A stretch of 64,000 bases of DNA from CAZJYI01 sp964550025 (GCA_964550025.1 CAZJYI010000005.1:85092-149091); one strand, 5' to 3'; shown: positions 36,552 through 45,720, counted from the first letter of the stretch. Made by a program: numbers and translations. The notes: generated by a model from the sequence alone, not told the origin.

Positions 36552-37777
36552 AGATGCTGCTGAGAATCGCGTGGCTGAACGTGTGGCGCAACAAGCGGCG
36601 CACGGCGATCCTGATGTGCGCTCTCGTCGCCGGTCTGGCCGGTGTGCTGTTCTGCAAGGGCTTCATGAACGGGTGGATGGACGACATGGTGTTGAATGCC
36701 ATTCGCGGCATAGGCGGGCATATCAAGTTGCACGCTACGGGCTATCGGCAGAATCCGGTCGTTGAACGCAGCCTGGCGCCGCAGACGGCCCTGTACGAGC
36801 ACCTCGGCACCAATGCGCTCGTGGCCGCCTGGACTGAGCGCGTGACCGTGCAGGGCATGATTTCCAATCCGCGCCATTCCGCCGCCGTGCGGATCGTCGG
36901 TGTGGACCCGGTATCCGAGGCCGACCTCTCTTCCATTCCGGCCGCGATGATTGAGGGGGAGTTTCTTGCGGAAGGGCGGACGGGGCGCATCATTCTGGGA
37001 CGCTCGCTTCTGAAGAAACTCGGGTCGCGCCTCAAGAAGAAGGTTGTGCTGATGAGCCAGCAGGCAAGCGGCGACGTCGGTTCCGGCGCCTTCCGCGTCA
37101 GCGGCGTGTACGACACGGGAAACGAGGAACTGGACAAGCATACGGTCTACGTGCTGAAAAGCGACGCGCAGACCATGCTCCAGATGGGCGACCGTGTGAC
37201 TGAAGTGGCCGTGTGGCTGCGGGACCTGTCGGCCTGTGGCGCCGTGTGCGAGCAGTTGAGGACGCTGGCCGGGGATGGCCCCGTCGAGATCCTGTCATGG
37301 CGCGAGTTGCTGCCGTTTGTCGGGGAGATGCTGGACCTCTCCGGGAAGTACATGGTGCCGTTCCTGGGTATCTTCTACATCGCGATGGCCTTCGGCGTGT
37401 TGAATACGCTGCTTATCGCCGTCGGAGAACGCACTTACGAGACGGGGGTGATGCGGGCCGTAGGGATGGCTCGGATGCAGGTTGTGGGTGTGGTCGTTGC
37501 CGAGGCGGTATCCGTTGCCTGCGTGGCAACGGTGATCGGACTCCTCGTCGGATGGAGCCTGATGGCGTGGTTGGGGCGTGTCGGCATCGACTTGGGGCAG
37601 TTTGCCGAGGGGATGTCTTTCATGGGGATGAGTCGCGTCATCTATCCCGAGCTGCACCTCATGGATAGCGCGACCATCGCTTTGGCCGGCGTGGTCGCCA
37701 CCGTGATATCGGCAGTTCTTCCTGCCATCCGCGCCGCACGGACGAAACCGGTTGAAGCCATGCGCAAGATGACGTGA
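36548..37777 (+). CDS. FtsX/LolC-type ABC transporter permease, second copy
   Basis: 409 residues, paralogous to the upstream permease (shared WLNVWRNKRRTAILM start) and overlapping it by four bases (ATGA). Same topology: helix 1, periplasmic domain with VRIVGVDPVSEADLSS, and three C-terminal helices around GIFYIAMAFGVLNTLLIAVG, then ERTYETGVMRAVGMARMQ. Two different permeases suggest a heterodimeric pore like LolCE. The ATPase gene starts 18 bases later with GGGGGGAGG upstream. Confidence 0.87.
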   Translation: MKMLLRIAWLNVWRNKRRTAILMCALVAGLAGVLFCKGFMNGWMDDMVLNAIRGIGGHIKLHATGYRQNPVVERSLAPQTALYEHLGTNALVAAWTERVTVQGMISNPRHSAAVRIVGVDPVSEADLSSIPAAMIEGEFLAEGRTGRIILGRSLLKKLGSRLKKKVVLMSQQASGDVGSGAFRVSGVYDTGNEELDKHTVYVLKSDAQTMLQMGDRVTEVAVWLRDLSACGAVCEQLRTLAGDGPVEILSWRELLPFVGEMLDLSGKYMVPFLGIFYIAMAFGVLNTLLIAVGERTYETGVMRAVGMARMQVVGVVVAEAVSVACVATVIGLLVGWSLMAWLGRVGIDLGQFAEGMSFMGMSRVIYPELHLMDSATIALAGVVATVISAVLPAIRAARTKPVEAMRKMT

Positions 37778-37795
37778 GGGGGGAGGCGAGAGAGA

Positions 37796-38767
37796 ATGCC
37801 GTTGATTGAAGTCCGTGGTGTGACAAAGGACTACCAGGACGGTAGTACGGTGGTGCATGCGTTGCGGGGCGTCGATCTCGACATCGTAAAAGGCGAGTTC
37901 ACCGCCATCGCGGGGCCGTCCGGTTCGGGAAAGACAACGCTGCTGAACGTCATCGGCGGGCTCGATGCCGTGACGCAGGGCACGGTCAGGGTCGGGGCCT
38001 TGCCGGTTTCGGACATGCGGTCGGGTGCGTTGACCAGGATGCGGCGCGAGAACATAGGTTTCGTGTTTCAGGCCTACAACCTGATTCCGGTGCTGACCGC
38101 CGTGGAGAACGTCGAGTTCGTGATGATGCTGCAAGGGATCCCCGCCTGGGATCGAAGGCAGAGGGCCGAGGAGATCCTGGGGCGTGTGGGTCTGGCCGAG
38201 GAGAAATACCGCCGACCCGCCGCCCTTTCGGGCGGACAGCAACAGCGCGTTGCGGTCGCGCGGGCAATGGTCTCGCGTCCGAGCGTGGTGCTGGCCGATG
38301 AGCCGACGGCCAACCTCGATTCGGATACGGGGGCCAGGCTGTTGGATCTCATGAAGAGCCTGAATGCCGAGGAGGGCGTGACCTTTGTGTTTTCCACGCA
38401 CGACCCGATGGTCATGGAATATGCCGGGAGAGTCGTGCGGTTGCACGACGGGCGAGTGTGTGCCGACGAAGTGAAAGCTGCACCCGCGGTCGTCTCGCAA
38501 GCGGGTGCGCAGGAATCGGGCGTAACGGCTGTCGAAGAGCCGTTGCCCGTGGAGGAAGACGCCGGGGATCGTGCGCCCGACCCTGAAGGCGAGGCGCCAG
38601 GGCCGGCGACGGAGCCGCCCGGCCCCCCCTCCGCTGAAGCGCCGGCACCGGAGACTCCCGCAGCGTCCGGACGGCAGCCGCAAGAGGTATGGGGGGCGAG
38701 TCCCGAAGATGAGCCGACGTTCACCGGGGATGACGAGGCTTTCAACGGGTCGTTGTGGACGCAATAG
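37796..38767 (+). CDS. LolD/MacB-type ABC transporter ATPase with acidic proline-rich tail
   Basis: 323 residues. The first about 225 form a standard ABC ATPase: Walker A GPSGSGKTTLLN (about 39-50), Q-loop in FVFQAYNLIPVLTA, signature LSGGQQQRVAVARAM, Walker B VVLADEPTANLD and the H-loop in FSTHDP. LolD proteins are usually about 230 residues. Here a roughly 95-residue extension rich in E, P and A follows (for example GEAPGPATEPPGPPS) and is probably disordered. Its function is unknown. Confidence 0.9.
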   Translation: MPLIEVRGVTKDYQDGSTVVHALRGVDLDIVKGEFTAIAGPSGSGKTTLLNVIGGLDAVTQGTVRVGALPVSDMRSGALTRMRRENIGFVFQAYNLIPVLTAVENVEFVMMLQGIPAWDRRQRAEEILGRVGLAEEKYRRPAALSGGQQQRVAVARAMVSRPSVVLADEPTANLDSDTGARLLDLMKSLNAEEGVTFVFSTHDPMVMEYAGRVVRLHDGRVCADEVKAAPAVVSQAGAQESGVTAVEEPLPVEEDAGDRAPDPEGEAPGPATEPPGPPSAEAPAPETPAASGRQPQEVWGASPEDEPTFTGDDEAFNGSLWTQ

Positions 38768-38804
38768 TACGCGACGCGGCGCGGCTGTGTGGGGAGGCCC
38801 ACGG

Positions 38805-40127
38805 ATGGGAGAGACCACGAACGGTGAGGTCCGTGAACGGGATGGCCCTCGGATGGGGAGGCCCAGGGAGGAGGAAGCCCTGGGACGCGGGAAGCCCGCG
38901 GGTCGGCGACTCCGCGGGGTGAAACGGCTCAGGGTCCTCTCTGGCACAGTCCTGGTCTGTCTGGTATGCACATCCCAGGGCGGCGTTGACTGGGACTTTC
39001 GCGGCTACTACAAGAACCTGGCTACCGCCACGTACGTTGAGCCGGGGACGTTGGGGGGGACGGCGGATGATACGCAGACGCGGTGGGACGACTACCAGCG
39101 GTTGCGCTTCAAACTCGAGGGGGTGGGGGACGTGTGGTCCGCGGCTGTTCATTACGAATGGCGCGCGCTGTGGGGCTCGTCTGTCGGCGTGGATTCGCAG
39201 GAGACCGAGTGGCTGTGGCCGAACCGCCGGCGGTTCTGTGACCTGGATAGCGATATCTTGTCGGGAGGCGATCTCGCGGTCGATCACGGCCTTGACCGTC
39301 TAGCGTTCACTGTGTACTCCGACGATGTCTCCTTCTCCATCGGACGTCAGTCGGTGACGTGGGGGTCGGCGCTCATTTGGTCTCCCGTTGATCTCTTCTC
39401 CGCTTTTTCGCCGAACGAGATCGATCGCGACGAGAAGCCGGGTGTGGACGTTGCACGTGTGACGCTTACGTTTGCCGGGGATACGTCGGTCGACGTGGTG
39501 GCCGAGCCGCTCGACCTGGGGGCGTCCGGTTCCGCCGATCGCGATTCATCCTGTGCCGTGCGCGGGCAGACGCTTGTCGGTGAATACGACGTGGCGGTGT
39601 GCGGAGGTTACATTGCGTCGGACGTGGTGGCGGGGTGCGACTTTGCCGGCTATGTCGGCAACGCGGGACTTCGCGGCGAGCTGCTGCACACCTGGGTTGA
39701 CGGCGAGTCGGCCGGGGACTACTTCCGCGGGACGCTCTCCGCGGACTACGGATTCCAGGGGTTATGGCAGCCGTACGTGGCCGTGGAGTACTACCACAAC
39801 GGCTTCGGCGCGGGCGACGAGGACGACTACGTCGAGCTGCTGTCCCGGGACGCCGTTCAGCGTCTGTTCGCGCGCGGAACCGCTTTCAATCTCGGGCGGG
39901 ACTACGCCGGGCTCGTGATTCGGCTCACGCCCTCGGCCCTGACCACGGTTCAGAGCCAGACGATCATCAACGCAGGCGACGGCAGCGTGCGCGAGTTCAT
40001 CACCGGATCATGGTCGGTTAGCGAGAACGCCGACCTGATCGCCGGCGCCAATCTCGGCCTGGGAAGCGAGGGCAGCGAACTGGGATCGGGCCACCTCTTC
40101 TACACGTACTTGAAGGTGTATTTCTGA
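38805..40127 (+). CDS. outer-membrane beta-barrel protein of the ABC export operon
   Basis: About 440 residues, or 402 from the alternative start. The ATG at 38805 has GGGGAGG seven bases upstream but gives a long charged N-region. A GTG at 38919 would give a compact signal peptide (KRLRVLSGTVLVCLVCTSQG), so the true start is open. The mature part alternates hydrophobic and polar residues with many Y/W/G, as in porins (RGYYKNLATATY, YDVAVCGGYIASDVVAG, WQPYVAVEYYHNGF), and ends in phenylalanine (YTYLKVYF), the signal for barrel insertion. It follows the ABC genes on the same strand and probably forms the outer-membrane end of the same pathway. Confidence 0.75.
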   Translation: MGETTNGEVRERDGPRMGRPREEEALGRGKPAGRRLRGVKRLRVLSGTVLVCLVCTSQGGVDWDFRGYYKNLATATYVEPGTLGGTADDTQTRWDDYQRLRFKLEGVGDVWSAAVHYEWRALWGSSVGVDSQETEWLWPNRRRFCDLDSDILSGGDLAVDHGLDRLAFTVYSDDVSFSIGRQSVTWGSALIWSPVDLFSAFSPNEIDRDEKPGVDVARVTLTFAGDTSVDVVAEPLDLGASGSADRDSSCAVRGQTLVGEYDVAVCGGYIASDVVAGCDFAGYVGNAGLRGELLHTWVDGESAGDYFRGTLSADYGFQGLWQPYVAVEYYHNGFGAGDEDDYVELLSRDAVQRLFARGTAFNLGRDYAGLVIRLTPSALTTVQSQTIINAGDGSVREFITGSWSVSENADLIAGANLGLGSEGSELGSGHLFYTYLKVYF

Positions 40128-40139
40128 CGGTCCGTACTC

Positions 40140-41969
40140 TCAGGTTTCCGCGGGGACGGGCAGGATGGCCTCGATCTCACTGCGGAGGGCCTGGAGGTCG
40201 GCCAGGAAGCGCTCACGCTGTTCCGCGACGATCTGACCGGCGAGGAGCGTGTAGTACTCGACGCCTTCCAGAAGGTTGTCCTTGAACTCGTGGTAGTACT
40301 TCTCTTTCTGCTGGGCCAGTCCGAGGGCGAGTTTGCGGGCCTCGTCACTGAGGTGGTCGACGTACACGCGGAGCTCCTCGATGAACATGTGTGGACGTTC
40401 CGAGCTCGTCAGCAGGCTGAGGCGCCCGTAGATGTGACCGACCATCTGTTCGAGCGTGGCGATCGCCGAGAAGTAGCGGATATTGGGGCCGCAGCAGATG
40501 GCGGGAGTGGCCTCGGGCTCGATACCGTACCGGAGCTGTGTGCTTCCCCCCAGGTCGCAGCAGATGCAGGATTTGGCGAGGACTTCCTGGCGCGATTCCT
40601 CGGCCTGGTCGGCCGTGAGCTCGTCGGCGGCTTCGGCCTTGTCGATCGCCTCGAGTTTGAGTGTCTGGTACGTGTGCGACGCCCGGCAGATCGGCACGGT
40701 CGTGAAGTCCGTGTTCAACGACAGGATGCCCTTGGTGCAGTTGGCACCGGGGCAGCCCTCGTGGATGCGTTGGCGGCGGGCCTCTTCGCTTGCCGAGCTG
40801 TGCAGGTTCCAGAACGGGATGCCGAGCGGCGAGCTGGAACTGAGGAAGACATCCTTGTTGGTCGCCGCCACGAGCTTCTCGAGGTGGTCCTCGTCGACGT
40901 TGGCAACTTCGGGGACCAGCAGGAACGGCGTTCCCCATCCGGTGGCGTCGACATTGTAGTACTTCAGGAGAAACTCGTTTTCATTGACCGTTCCGATGCC
41001 GCCCTGCACGGTGATTCGCAGGTCGGGGTGTGCCGCAAAGGGCGGGAGGTCCCGTCTGACGCGCCACCTGTTGAGGACAGCGTGCAGCATTTCGGCCAGC
41101 TCCTGCTTGTTCTTCTTGAACTCCTCCAGGATGGGCCCCATGAGATAGCCCTTGGTCGAGAAGGCATGCCCGCCGCAGTTGAGTCCCGACTCGACGCGGT
41201 ATTCCGAAACCCAGAGGCCGCGTTTGGCGAGGTATTTCCCCTGGATGACGGCCGAGCGGTAATCGCTGACCTTCAGAATGATGCGTTTGCGGATCAGGCC
41301 CTGTTCATCGGGGTAGAAGTCGGGGAACTCAGCCATATACCCATAGAGTGCCGGATTCATGCCGGCGGAAAGGACGATCGCGGAGCACAGATCGCTCTTT
41401 GCGTATCCACGCAGGGCCGCCATGGCATCGTTGAACTCTCGCGGCAATTGCTGGCCATTGGCGAATACGGCGCGATCGAGCTTGGTCATGATGTTGACGT
41501 CTATGCTGCCCGGAACGGCCGCGTCACGCAAGCTGTCCTGGAGTGACCGCTTGGCCACCGTGCAGGTGCTGGCAAGCATGGTGCGGTAGTCCCGCTTGAG
41601 CGGGGTCTCCGGCAGCATTTCGTAGTAGCGCGTGATGGGTGAGCCGGGCTCGAACGGCAATGTCTGAAGCTCTTCAACGCGTTGCGTCACAATGTCATTG
41701 ACGAGATTGAGGTACGCCGTGATTCGCCGGGCGCGCGCGTCCTCTTCCTCCCGCAGAATGGGAGCGTAGTGCCGCCCGAGCTTGTGGCAGTAAAACTCCC
41801 GCATCTGCTCGATCAGTGCGTCATCAACAAGCGAAATAACCGACGAGATTCCATACTGCGCGACGCGAATCGGGGTGTCGATACTGAACCCGGTGCCCAT
41901 TACCGGAATGTGGAAAGTATGCTCGCTGCGCGCGGGTTGCGTGTGCACGCTGGATAGTGTTTCACTCAT
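40140..41969 (-). CDS. large protein of unknown function with a TIM-barrel/FMN-enzyme-like segment and Cys motifs
   Basis: About 609 residues. I do not recognise the family with certainty. Visible features: an N-terminal region with TPIRVAQYGISSVISLVDDA; a central part with GLNCGGHAF, ITVQGGIGT and GWGTPFLLVPEVANVD, reminiscent of the phosphate-binding loops of nitronate monooxygenase or glutamate-synthase-like FMN barrels; and cysteines in EGCPGANC, SCICCDLGG and AICCGPN that could bind metal or an Fe-S cluster. The last about 120 residues look helical. The start is uncertain: the ATG at 41969 was chosen, but none of the nearby ATGs has a clear Shine-Dalgarno. It lies just downstream of another unknown large gene on the same strand. 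Confidence 0.7.
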   Translation of the reverse strand: MSETLSSVHTQPARSEHTFHIPVMGTGFSIDTPIRVAQYGISSVISLVDDALIEQMREFYCHKLGRHYAPILREEEDARARRITAYLNLVNDIVTQRVEELQTLPFEPGSPITRYYEMLPETPLKRDYRTMLASTCTVAKRSLQDSLRDAAVPGSIDVNIMTKLDRAVFANGQQLPREFNDAMAALRGYAKSDLCSAIVLSAGMNPALYGYMAEFPDFYPDEQGLIRKRIILKVSDYRSAVIQGKYLAKRGLWVSEYRVESGLNCGGHAFSTKGYLMGPILEEFKKNKQELAEMLHAVLNRWRVRRDLPPFAAHPDLRITVQGGIGTVNENEFLLKYYNVDATGWGTPFLLVPEVANVDEDHLEKLVAATNKDVFLSSSSPLGIPFWNLHSSASEEARRQRIHEGCPGANCTKGILSLNTDFTTVPICRASHTYQTLKLEAIDKAEAADELTADQAEESRQEVLAKSCICCDLGGSTQLRYGIEPEATPAICCGPNIRYFSAIATLEQMVGHIYGRLSLLTSSERPHMFIEELRVYVDHLSDEARKLALGLAQQKEKYYHEFKDNLLEGVEYYTLLAGQIVAEQRERFLADLQALRSEIEAILPVPAET

Positions 41970-42026
41970 AATCGATAGCATATAGCAAATAGACCCGTGG
42001 GTTGATTCCCACAGGCTCAACACATG

Positions 42027-44030
42027 CTAGGGAACCGTGCGCATATTGCAAGGATGAAATGCCTTTTCGGTCTTTCGCGCGGCCTGCATGAGCTTCCTGC
42101 ACCCCTTCACCAGCGGATTCCGCGCCGGTTCCCAATCGTAGTCTCTCAGGGACGACACGAGATCGGCCACGATCAGTGCGTTGATTCTGCATAACGCGTG
42201 GTGCAGGCGCACCTCCATGAGGTGCTGTGTATACTCTACGTGGTTCGATACGGCTTCCCCCAGGATCTGAACAATTGCCGTCGTCCGTTCTTCGTCGCTC
42301 AGCCTCCCATATCGGCCCTTCCGGTCGAACATCGCCCTGACATCTTTCACATTGGCGTGAAATGCCGTTCTCGCGGCTCGGAGTCTTGTTTCGTTTGCCT
42401 TGTGGAACAGGTTGCGCATGTCCCCCTCGATATGAGCGGCATAGGCTTGGCAGGCAGCGATCATGGCACTCGGGATGCCGCTCTTCGCGAGTTGATCGCC
42501 ATTCGAGAATCCGAGAAGCGCCCCGTCAAGGAGGCACCGGATTCTATCGTAGACAGAAACCAGGTTCAGTCCTTCGGAGACGATAAACGCCCTGAATCTC
42601 TCCGGGTGACGCACGATGTACTCCATGGTCTCCTGGGGCGACCGCTCCAGGTAGCGCTCGAGCTCACCGGAAATCGAGCGCAAGTACTCCTCGAACGCCA
42701 CGAGCTGTTCGGACCGCTTCTTCATCACGGCCTCTATCTCGTCCAACTGGTTGGCGTAGTCCCCGAACAACTCAACGCCCGCGAGCCAGTTGACGGGCTG
42801 ACGAACATCGCAATACTCGCAGTCGAACTTTCGTCTGAGTTCCATTGCCCGCATCTCGTAGAACCGCGTGAGTCGGTCCTGCATGACCGCTGCCCGTTCC
42901 CGTGTGGCGCCGAAGGCCTGGGCCAGAATGTGCTGGCGTATGTCATGTATGGCCTCCTCCAAGTCGGGGTACTTCGACACCCACGGCCTTCTCTCCAGCC
43001 CGCTCCAGAAGATGAGCTGGGCGTTGACGTTTACCAGGTCTGCCTCGTCGTATTCGTCAAAAGACCGGATCCGTTTCCGGAGCATCTTCAGTGCTTTGCC
43101 CAGCTTCGTCGACAGAACACTGGCGGTGAGCGCATGCCACACGGAGGCACTGGACGATTGGCACGACGCGCGCAGCAGGTCATACCAGTGTGAGAGGGTC
43201 GGCACGGCTTTCGGCGTGAGGCAGTCGTAGTACAGCGCTGTTCCATGTCGCGCGGCAATCAGGCCTGTGCCGGACTTCCAGTGCTCACGCACGAACGTGT
43301 CTTCCTCGCATAGAATGGCCGACCTGAGGTAGTCTTCAACGCAGTTGATGTCGAAGCCGAGCACCCTGTTCTGCTCTTCCCTGTCATAGTCGCGCTGCAT
43401 GCCGTGGTTGAACGAATCGTCGAAACCGGACCGCGTTCTCTCGATGCCGGGAGAGATCGGAAACGCGGTCCGCTGGGCAGTCACAATCCCTTCGATACCG
43501 CGGTCTTCGCAGGTGAGGAGCCGTTTCACCCATCGGGGGTATCTGTCCACGTCCTTCTTCAGGAATCTCTTCAGGCGGTCGAGACGGTCCTGTTGTTGTG
43601 CTATTTCGTCCTGTGTGTAACGCGCCGCCGCCTCGAGACCGTAGACGTAGTCCCAGAGAATGCCCTGGTGTTTCGTGAAGGCTTCTCGCTTCTGGGCAAC
43701 GTTGTACTTGAAGCCGGCCTGGTCCGCGAACGTCTTGGAGCTCTTGAGCAGGTACGAAGGGCCATACTTGAGCATGGCGCCGAAGACCCTGGTGAAGAGC
43801 GAGGTCGTGCCGCCGAGCAGAACCCCCCTGAGTTGAACCATGTCCCGCTGCGACAGGTACCCCAGGAAACTCAGCACCGCCATCTGTATGTATGCCGGCT
43901 TGCGCATCATGAAGGTCCCGACCTGGGCCAGGGGACGCGGCCCCACCACCCGGCCAAGGTCGCTGAAGACCTTCGGCTTCTTCTGCTTGCGCACGTGTCT
44001 GTCGGCCTTGTATCTCATGCTCAATTTCAC
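42027..44030 (-). CDS. large, mostly helical protein of unknown function
   Basis: 667 residues with no family recognised. The N-terminus is strongly basic (RYKADRHVRKQKKPK). A hydrophobic stretch near residues 48-80 (AYIQMAVLSFLGYL, VLLGGTTSLFTRVFGAML) could touch the membrane but is not a clear helix. One CxxC pair occurs (CEYCDV), and long helical segments rich in R, E and L fill the rest. Codon use and GC match the neighbours, and both this and the following gene keep a long intact frame, so both appear real. The 57-base gap to the downstream gene suggests an operon. Function cannot be assigned. Confidence 0.72.
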   Translation of the reverse strand: MKLSMRYKADRHVRKQKKPKVFSDLGRVVGPRPLAQVGTFMMRKPAYIQMAVLSFLGYLSQRDMVQLRGVLLGGTTSLFTRVFGAMLKYGPSYLLKSSKTFADQAGFKYNVAQKREAFTKHQGILWDYVYGLEAAARYTQDEIAQQQDRLDRLKRFLKKDVDRYPRWVKRLLTCEDRGIEGIVTAQRTAFPISPGIERTRSGFDDSFNHGMQRDYDREEQNRVLGFDINCVEDYLRSAILCEEDTFVREHWKSGTGLIAARHGTALYYDCLTPKAVPTLSHWYDLLRASCQSSSASVWHALTASVLSTKLGKALKMLRKRIRSFDEYDEADLVNVNAQLIFWSGLERRPWVSKYPDLEEAIHDIRQHILAQAFGATRERAAVMQDRLTRFYEMRAMELRRKFDCEYCDVRQPVNWLAGVELFGDYANQLDEIEAVMKKRSEQLVAFEEYLRSISGELERYLERSPQETMEYIVRHPERFRAFIVSEGLNLVSVYDRIRCLLDGALLGFSNGDQLAKSGIPSAMIAACQAYAAHIEGDMRNLFHKANETRLRAARTAFHANVKDVRAMFDRKGRYGRLSDEERTTAIVQILGEAVSNHVEYTQHLMEVRLHHALCRINALIVADLVSSLRDYDWEPARNPLVKGCRKLMQAARKTEKAFHPCNMRTVP

Positions 44031-44133
44031 CGCCCCCGGCGGTTCTCCCGCGCAGACCCGAATTGTCCCGCTGCAGCCGACAATTGCAAGACTTCCCTCG
44101 ATGTCGTTCCAAGGTGACGTAGTTGCAACCAGG

Positions 44134-44161
44134 GACGTCAGACGTCAGAAGTCAGTGGTCG
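44134..44161. repeat. short heptamer array
   Basis: Four heptamers: GACGTCA, GACGTCA, GAAGTCA, GTGGTCG. It lies in the 249-bp spacer between the divergent unknown gene (minus) and the aldo/keto reductase (plus), in which no clear promoter was seen. Confidence 0.6.
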
Positions 44162-44279
44162 GAGAGGATCGCTTTCGCCATGGCTCCCGACACGCGAACC
44201 CGATTCGCGTTTGCATGCCGGCGCGAGTTCCGCTATATGCGATAGCGTTGCCAACCAATCAGTCAGGAAGAGAGGTCTC

Positions 44280-45392
44280 ATGGAGTACGCTACACTTGGA
44301 AGTACCGGGCTGAGGGTATCGAGACTTGGTTTCGGCGCGATGCGTTTGCCGATGGCCGACGGCAAAGTGGATCGCGATCTTGCCGTGCCCATGATTCATC
44401 GTGCCTTCGAGGCCGGCGTGAACTACATCGATACCGCCGTCATGTACTGCGCCAATGACAGCCAGTACGTCGTGGGCGAAGCCCTCAAGGGATGGCGCGA
44501 CAAGATCGTGCTCTCAACCAAGAACCACTACTTCGGGGAAGATGAGAAGGCATGGTGGCAGAATCTCGAAAACAGTCTGGTGCGCCTGCAGACCGACCAC
44601 ATTGACATCTACAACACCCACGGGGTGAACAGGAACAGCCTGGAGAACGCCGTCAAGCCCCGTATCGCCGGGTGGCTGCAGAAGGCCAGGGACCAGGGGA
44701 TGATTCGGCACATCTGCACCTCTTTTCACGATAACAACGATGCCCTGAAGGCGGTCGTGGACAGCGGCATATTCGAAGTCGTCACGCTGCAGTACAACCT
44801 GCTCGACCGCCAGTTGGCGGACGGCATCGCGTATGCCCATGAGAAGAACATGGGTGTCGTGGTCATGGGACCGGTTGGCGGCGGTCGCCTCGGCGCGTCC
44901 AGCGAGGTGCTCTCGGGAATGGTCGCGGACGTGAACCGCGTCCCCGAGCTGGCCATCCGGTTTGTGCTGTCGAACCCGAACGTCTCGATTGCGCTTTCCG
45001 GCATGAGCGCGACGGAGCACGTGGTCGAGAACGTGGCCGTCGCGTCGGACACCACGCCCTTGAGCCCTGAAGACAAGGCCGCCATCGACCGGCAGCTCGA
45101 ACGCCTGGTTGCCATGACCGACCTGTTCTGCACCGGCTGCGGCTACTGCAAACCGTGTCCAGAGGCCGTCGACATTCCGCGGGTGTTCAAACTCTACAAT
45201 GAGGCGCGAGTATACGGACTCTGGGACCACTCCCGGGCCAAGTACGCCAGGTGGCGCGAGAACATGAAAGAAGACGCCTTGCAGGGTGATGCATGCGTCG
45301 AGTGCGGCGAGTGCCTGGAGAAATGCCCCCAGAAGATCGAAATCCCGACCCAGCTTCGCGAAGCGCATGCCGCACTGGCAGGATCGAGCTAG
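44280..45392 (+). CDS. aldo/keto reductase with C-terminal two-[4Fe-4S] ferredoxin domain
   Basis: 370 residues. The AKR TIM barrel (about 1-270) starts MEYATLGSTGLRVSRLGFGA and contains the family's GVNYIDTAVMY (catalytic Asp/Tyr) and a KNHYF segment with Lys and His. The C-terminal part carries two Cys clusters: C284, C287, C290, C293 (CTGCGYCKPCP) and C339, C342, C345, C349 (CVECGECLEKCP), each suited to a [4Fe-4S] centre. Such fusions occur in anaerobes and are thought to use ferredoxin-type electrons with NAD(P)H. The substrate is unknown. The ATG at 44280 is preceded by AGGAAGAGAG. Confidence 0.9.
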   Translation: MEYATLGSTGLRVSRLGFGAMRLPMADGKVDRDLAVPMIHRAFEAGVNYIDTAVMYCANDSQYVVGEALKGWRDKIVLSTKNHYFGEDEKAWWQNLENSLVRLQTDHIDIYNTHGVNRNSLENAVKPRIAGWLQKARDQGMIRHICTSFHDNNDALKAVVDSGIFEVVTLQYNLLDRQLADGIAYAHEKNMGVVVMGPVGGGRLGASSEVLSGMVADVNRVPELAIRFVLSNPNVSIALSGMSATEHVVENVAVASDTTPLSPEDKAAIDRQLERLVAMTDLFCTGCGYCKPCPEAVDIPRVFKLYNEARVYGLWDHSRAKYARWRENMKEDALQGDACVECGECLEKCPQKIEIPTQLREAHAALAGSS

Positions 45393-45430
45393 TGTGCTGC
45401 CCCGCAAGTTCCTTCACACGGTCTGACATT

Positions 45431-45457
45431 CGGCTCTCCGCCAGTGGCGGAGAGCCG
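45431..45457 (+). terminator. 12-bp perfect hairpin after the aldo/keto reductase gene
   Basis: CGGCTCTCCGCC (45431-45442), loop AGT, then the exact complement GGCGGAGAGCCG (45446-45457), 38 bases after the stop codon. No T-run follows, so termination would be non-canonical; an mRNA 3'-end stabiliser or repeat element is equally possible. Confidence 0.5.
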
Positions 45458-45520
45458 CATGCGCAGGACCGTGGATACGAACTTCTGGGACACGACACTA
45501 GCCGGAACGCTTCAATGGGG

Positions 45521-45654
45521 ATGGCCACAGAAAGCACATAAGTCACAAATGCAACGGGAGTCTGTGTTTCCGACTCTCAGTTTCTAAGGACGCTCAGGAT
45601 CGGGGGCAATCGATTTCAACCATCCTTCTGTGCGTTTTGTGCCTCTTGTGGCCA
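45521..45654. repeat. inverted pair of heptamer-like arrays
   Basis: Left part 45521-45548 (ATGGCCACAG, AAAGCACATA, AGTCACAA) is roughly the reverse complement of the right part 45627-45654 (TTCTGTG, CGTTTTG, TGCCTCT, TGTGGCC and AT). About 80 bases separate the halves. It is the same inverted heptamer design as at 24184, 30720 and 34327, here next to a broken gene start (45721-45810), so the element may have been involved in the disruption. Confidence 0.6.
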
Positions 45655-45720
45655 TACCCGATGGGCCGCTGAATCGTTACCGCTTTGCTGCAAGTACCCA
45701 CGCTGCAACCGTAGCGGTCT

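Noticed and set aside
37295..38971. 558-codon open frame on the minus strand
   Set aside because: Overlaps the second permease and the ABC ATPase, which are clearly coding; the peptide has no recognisable domain.
40290..41546. 418-codon open frame on the plus strand
   Set aside because: Antisense to the 609-residue minus-strand gene. The minus frame is longer, uses balanced codons and contains structured motifs (GGIGT, Cys clusters), while the plus frame is low complexity.
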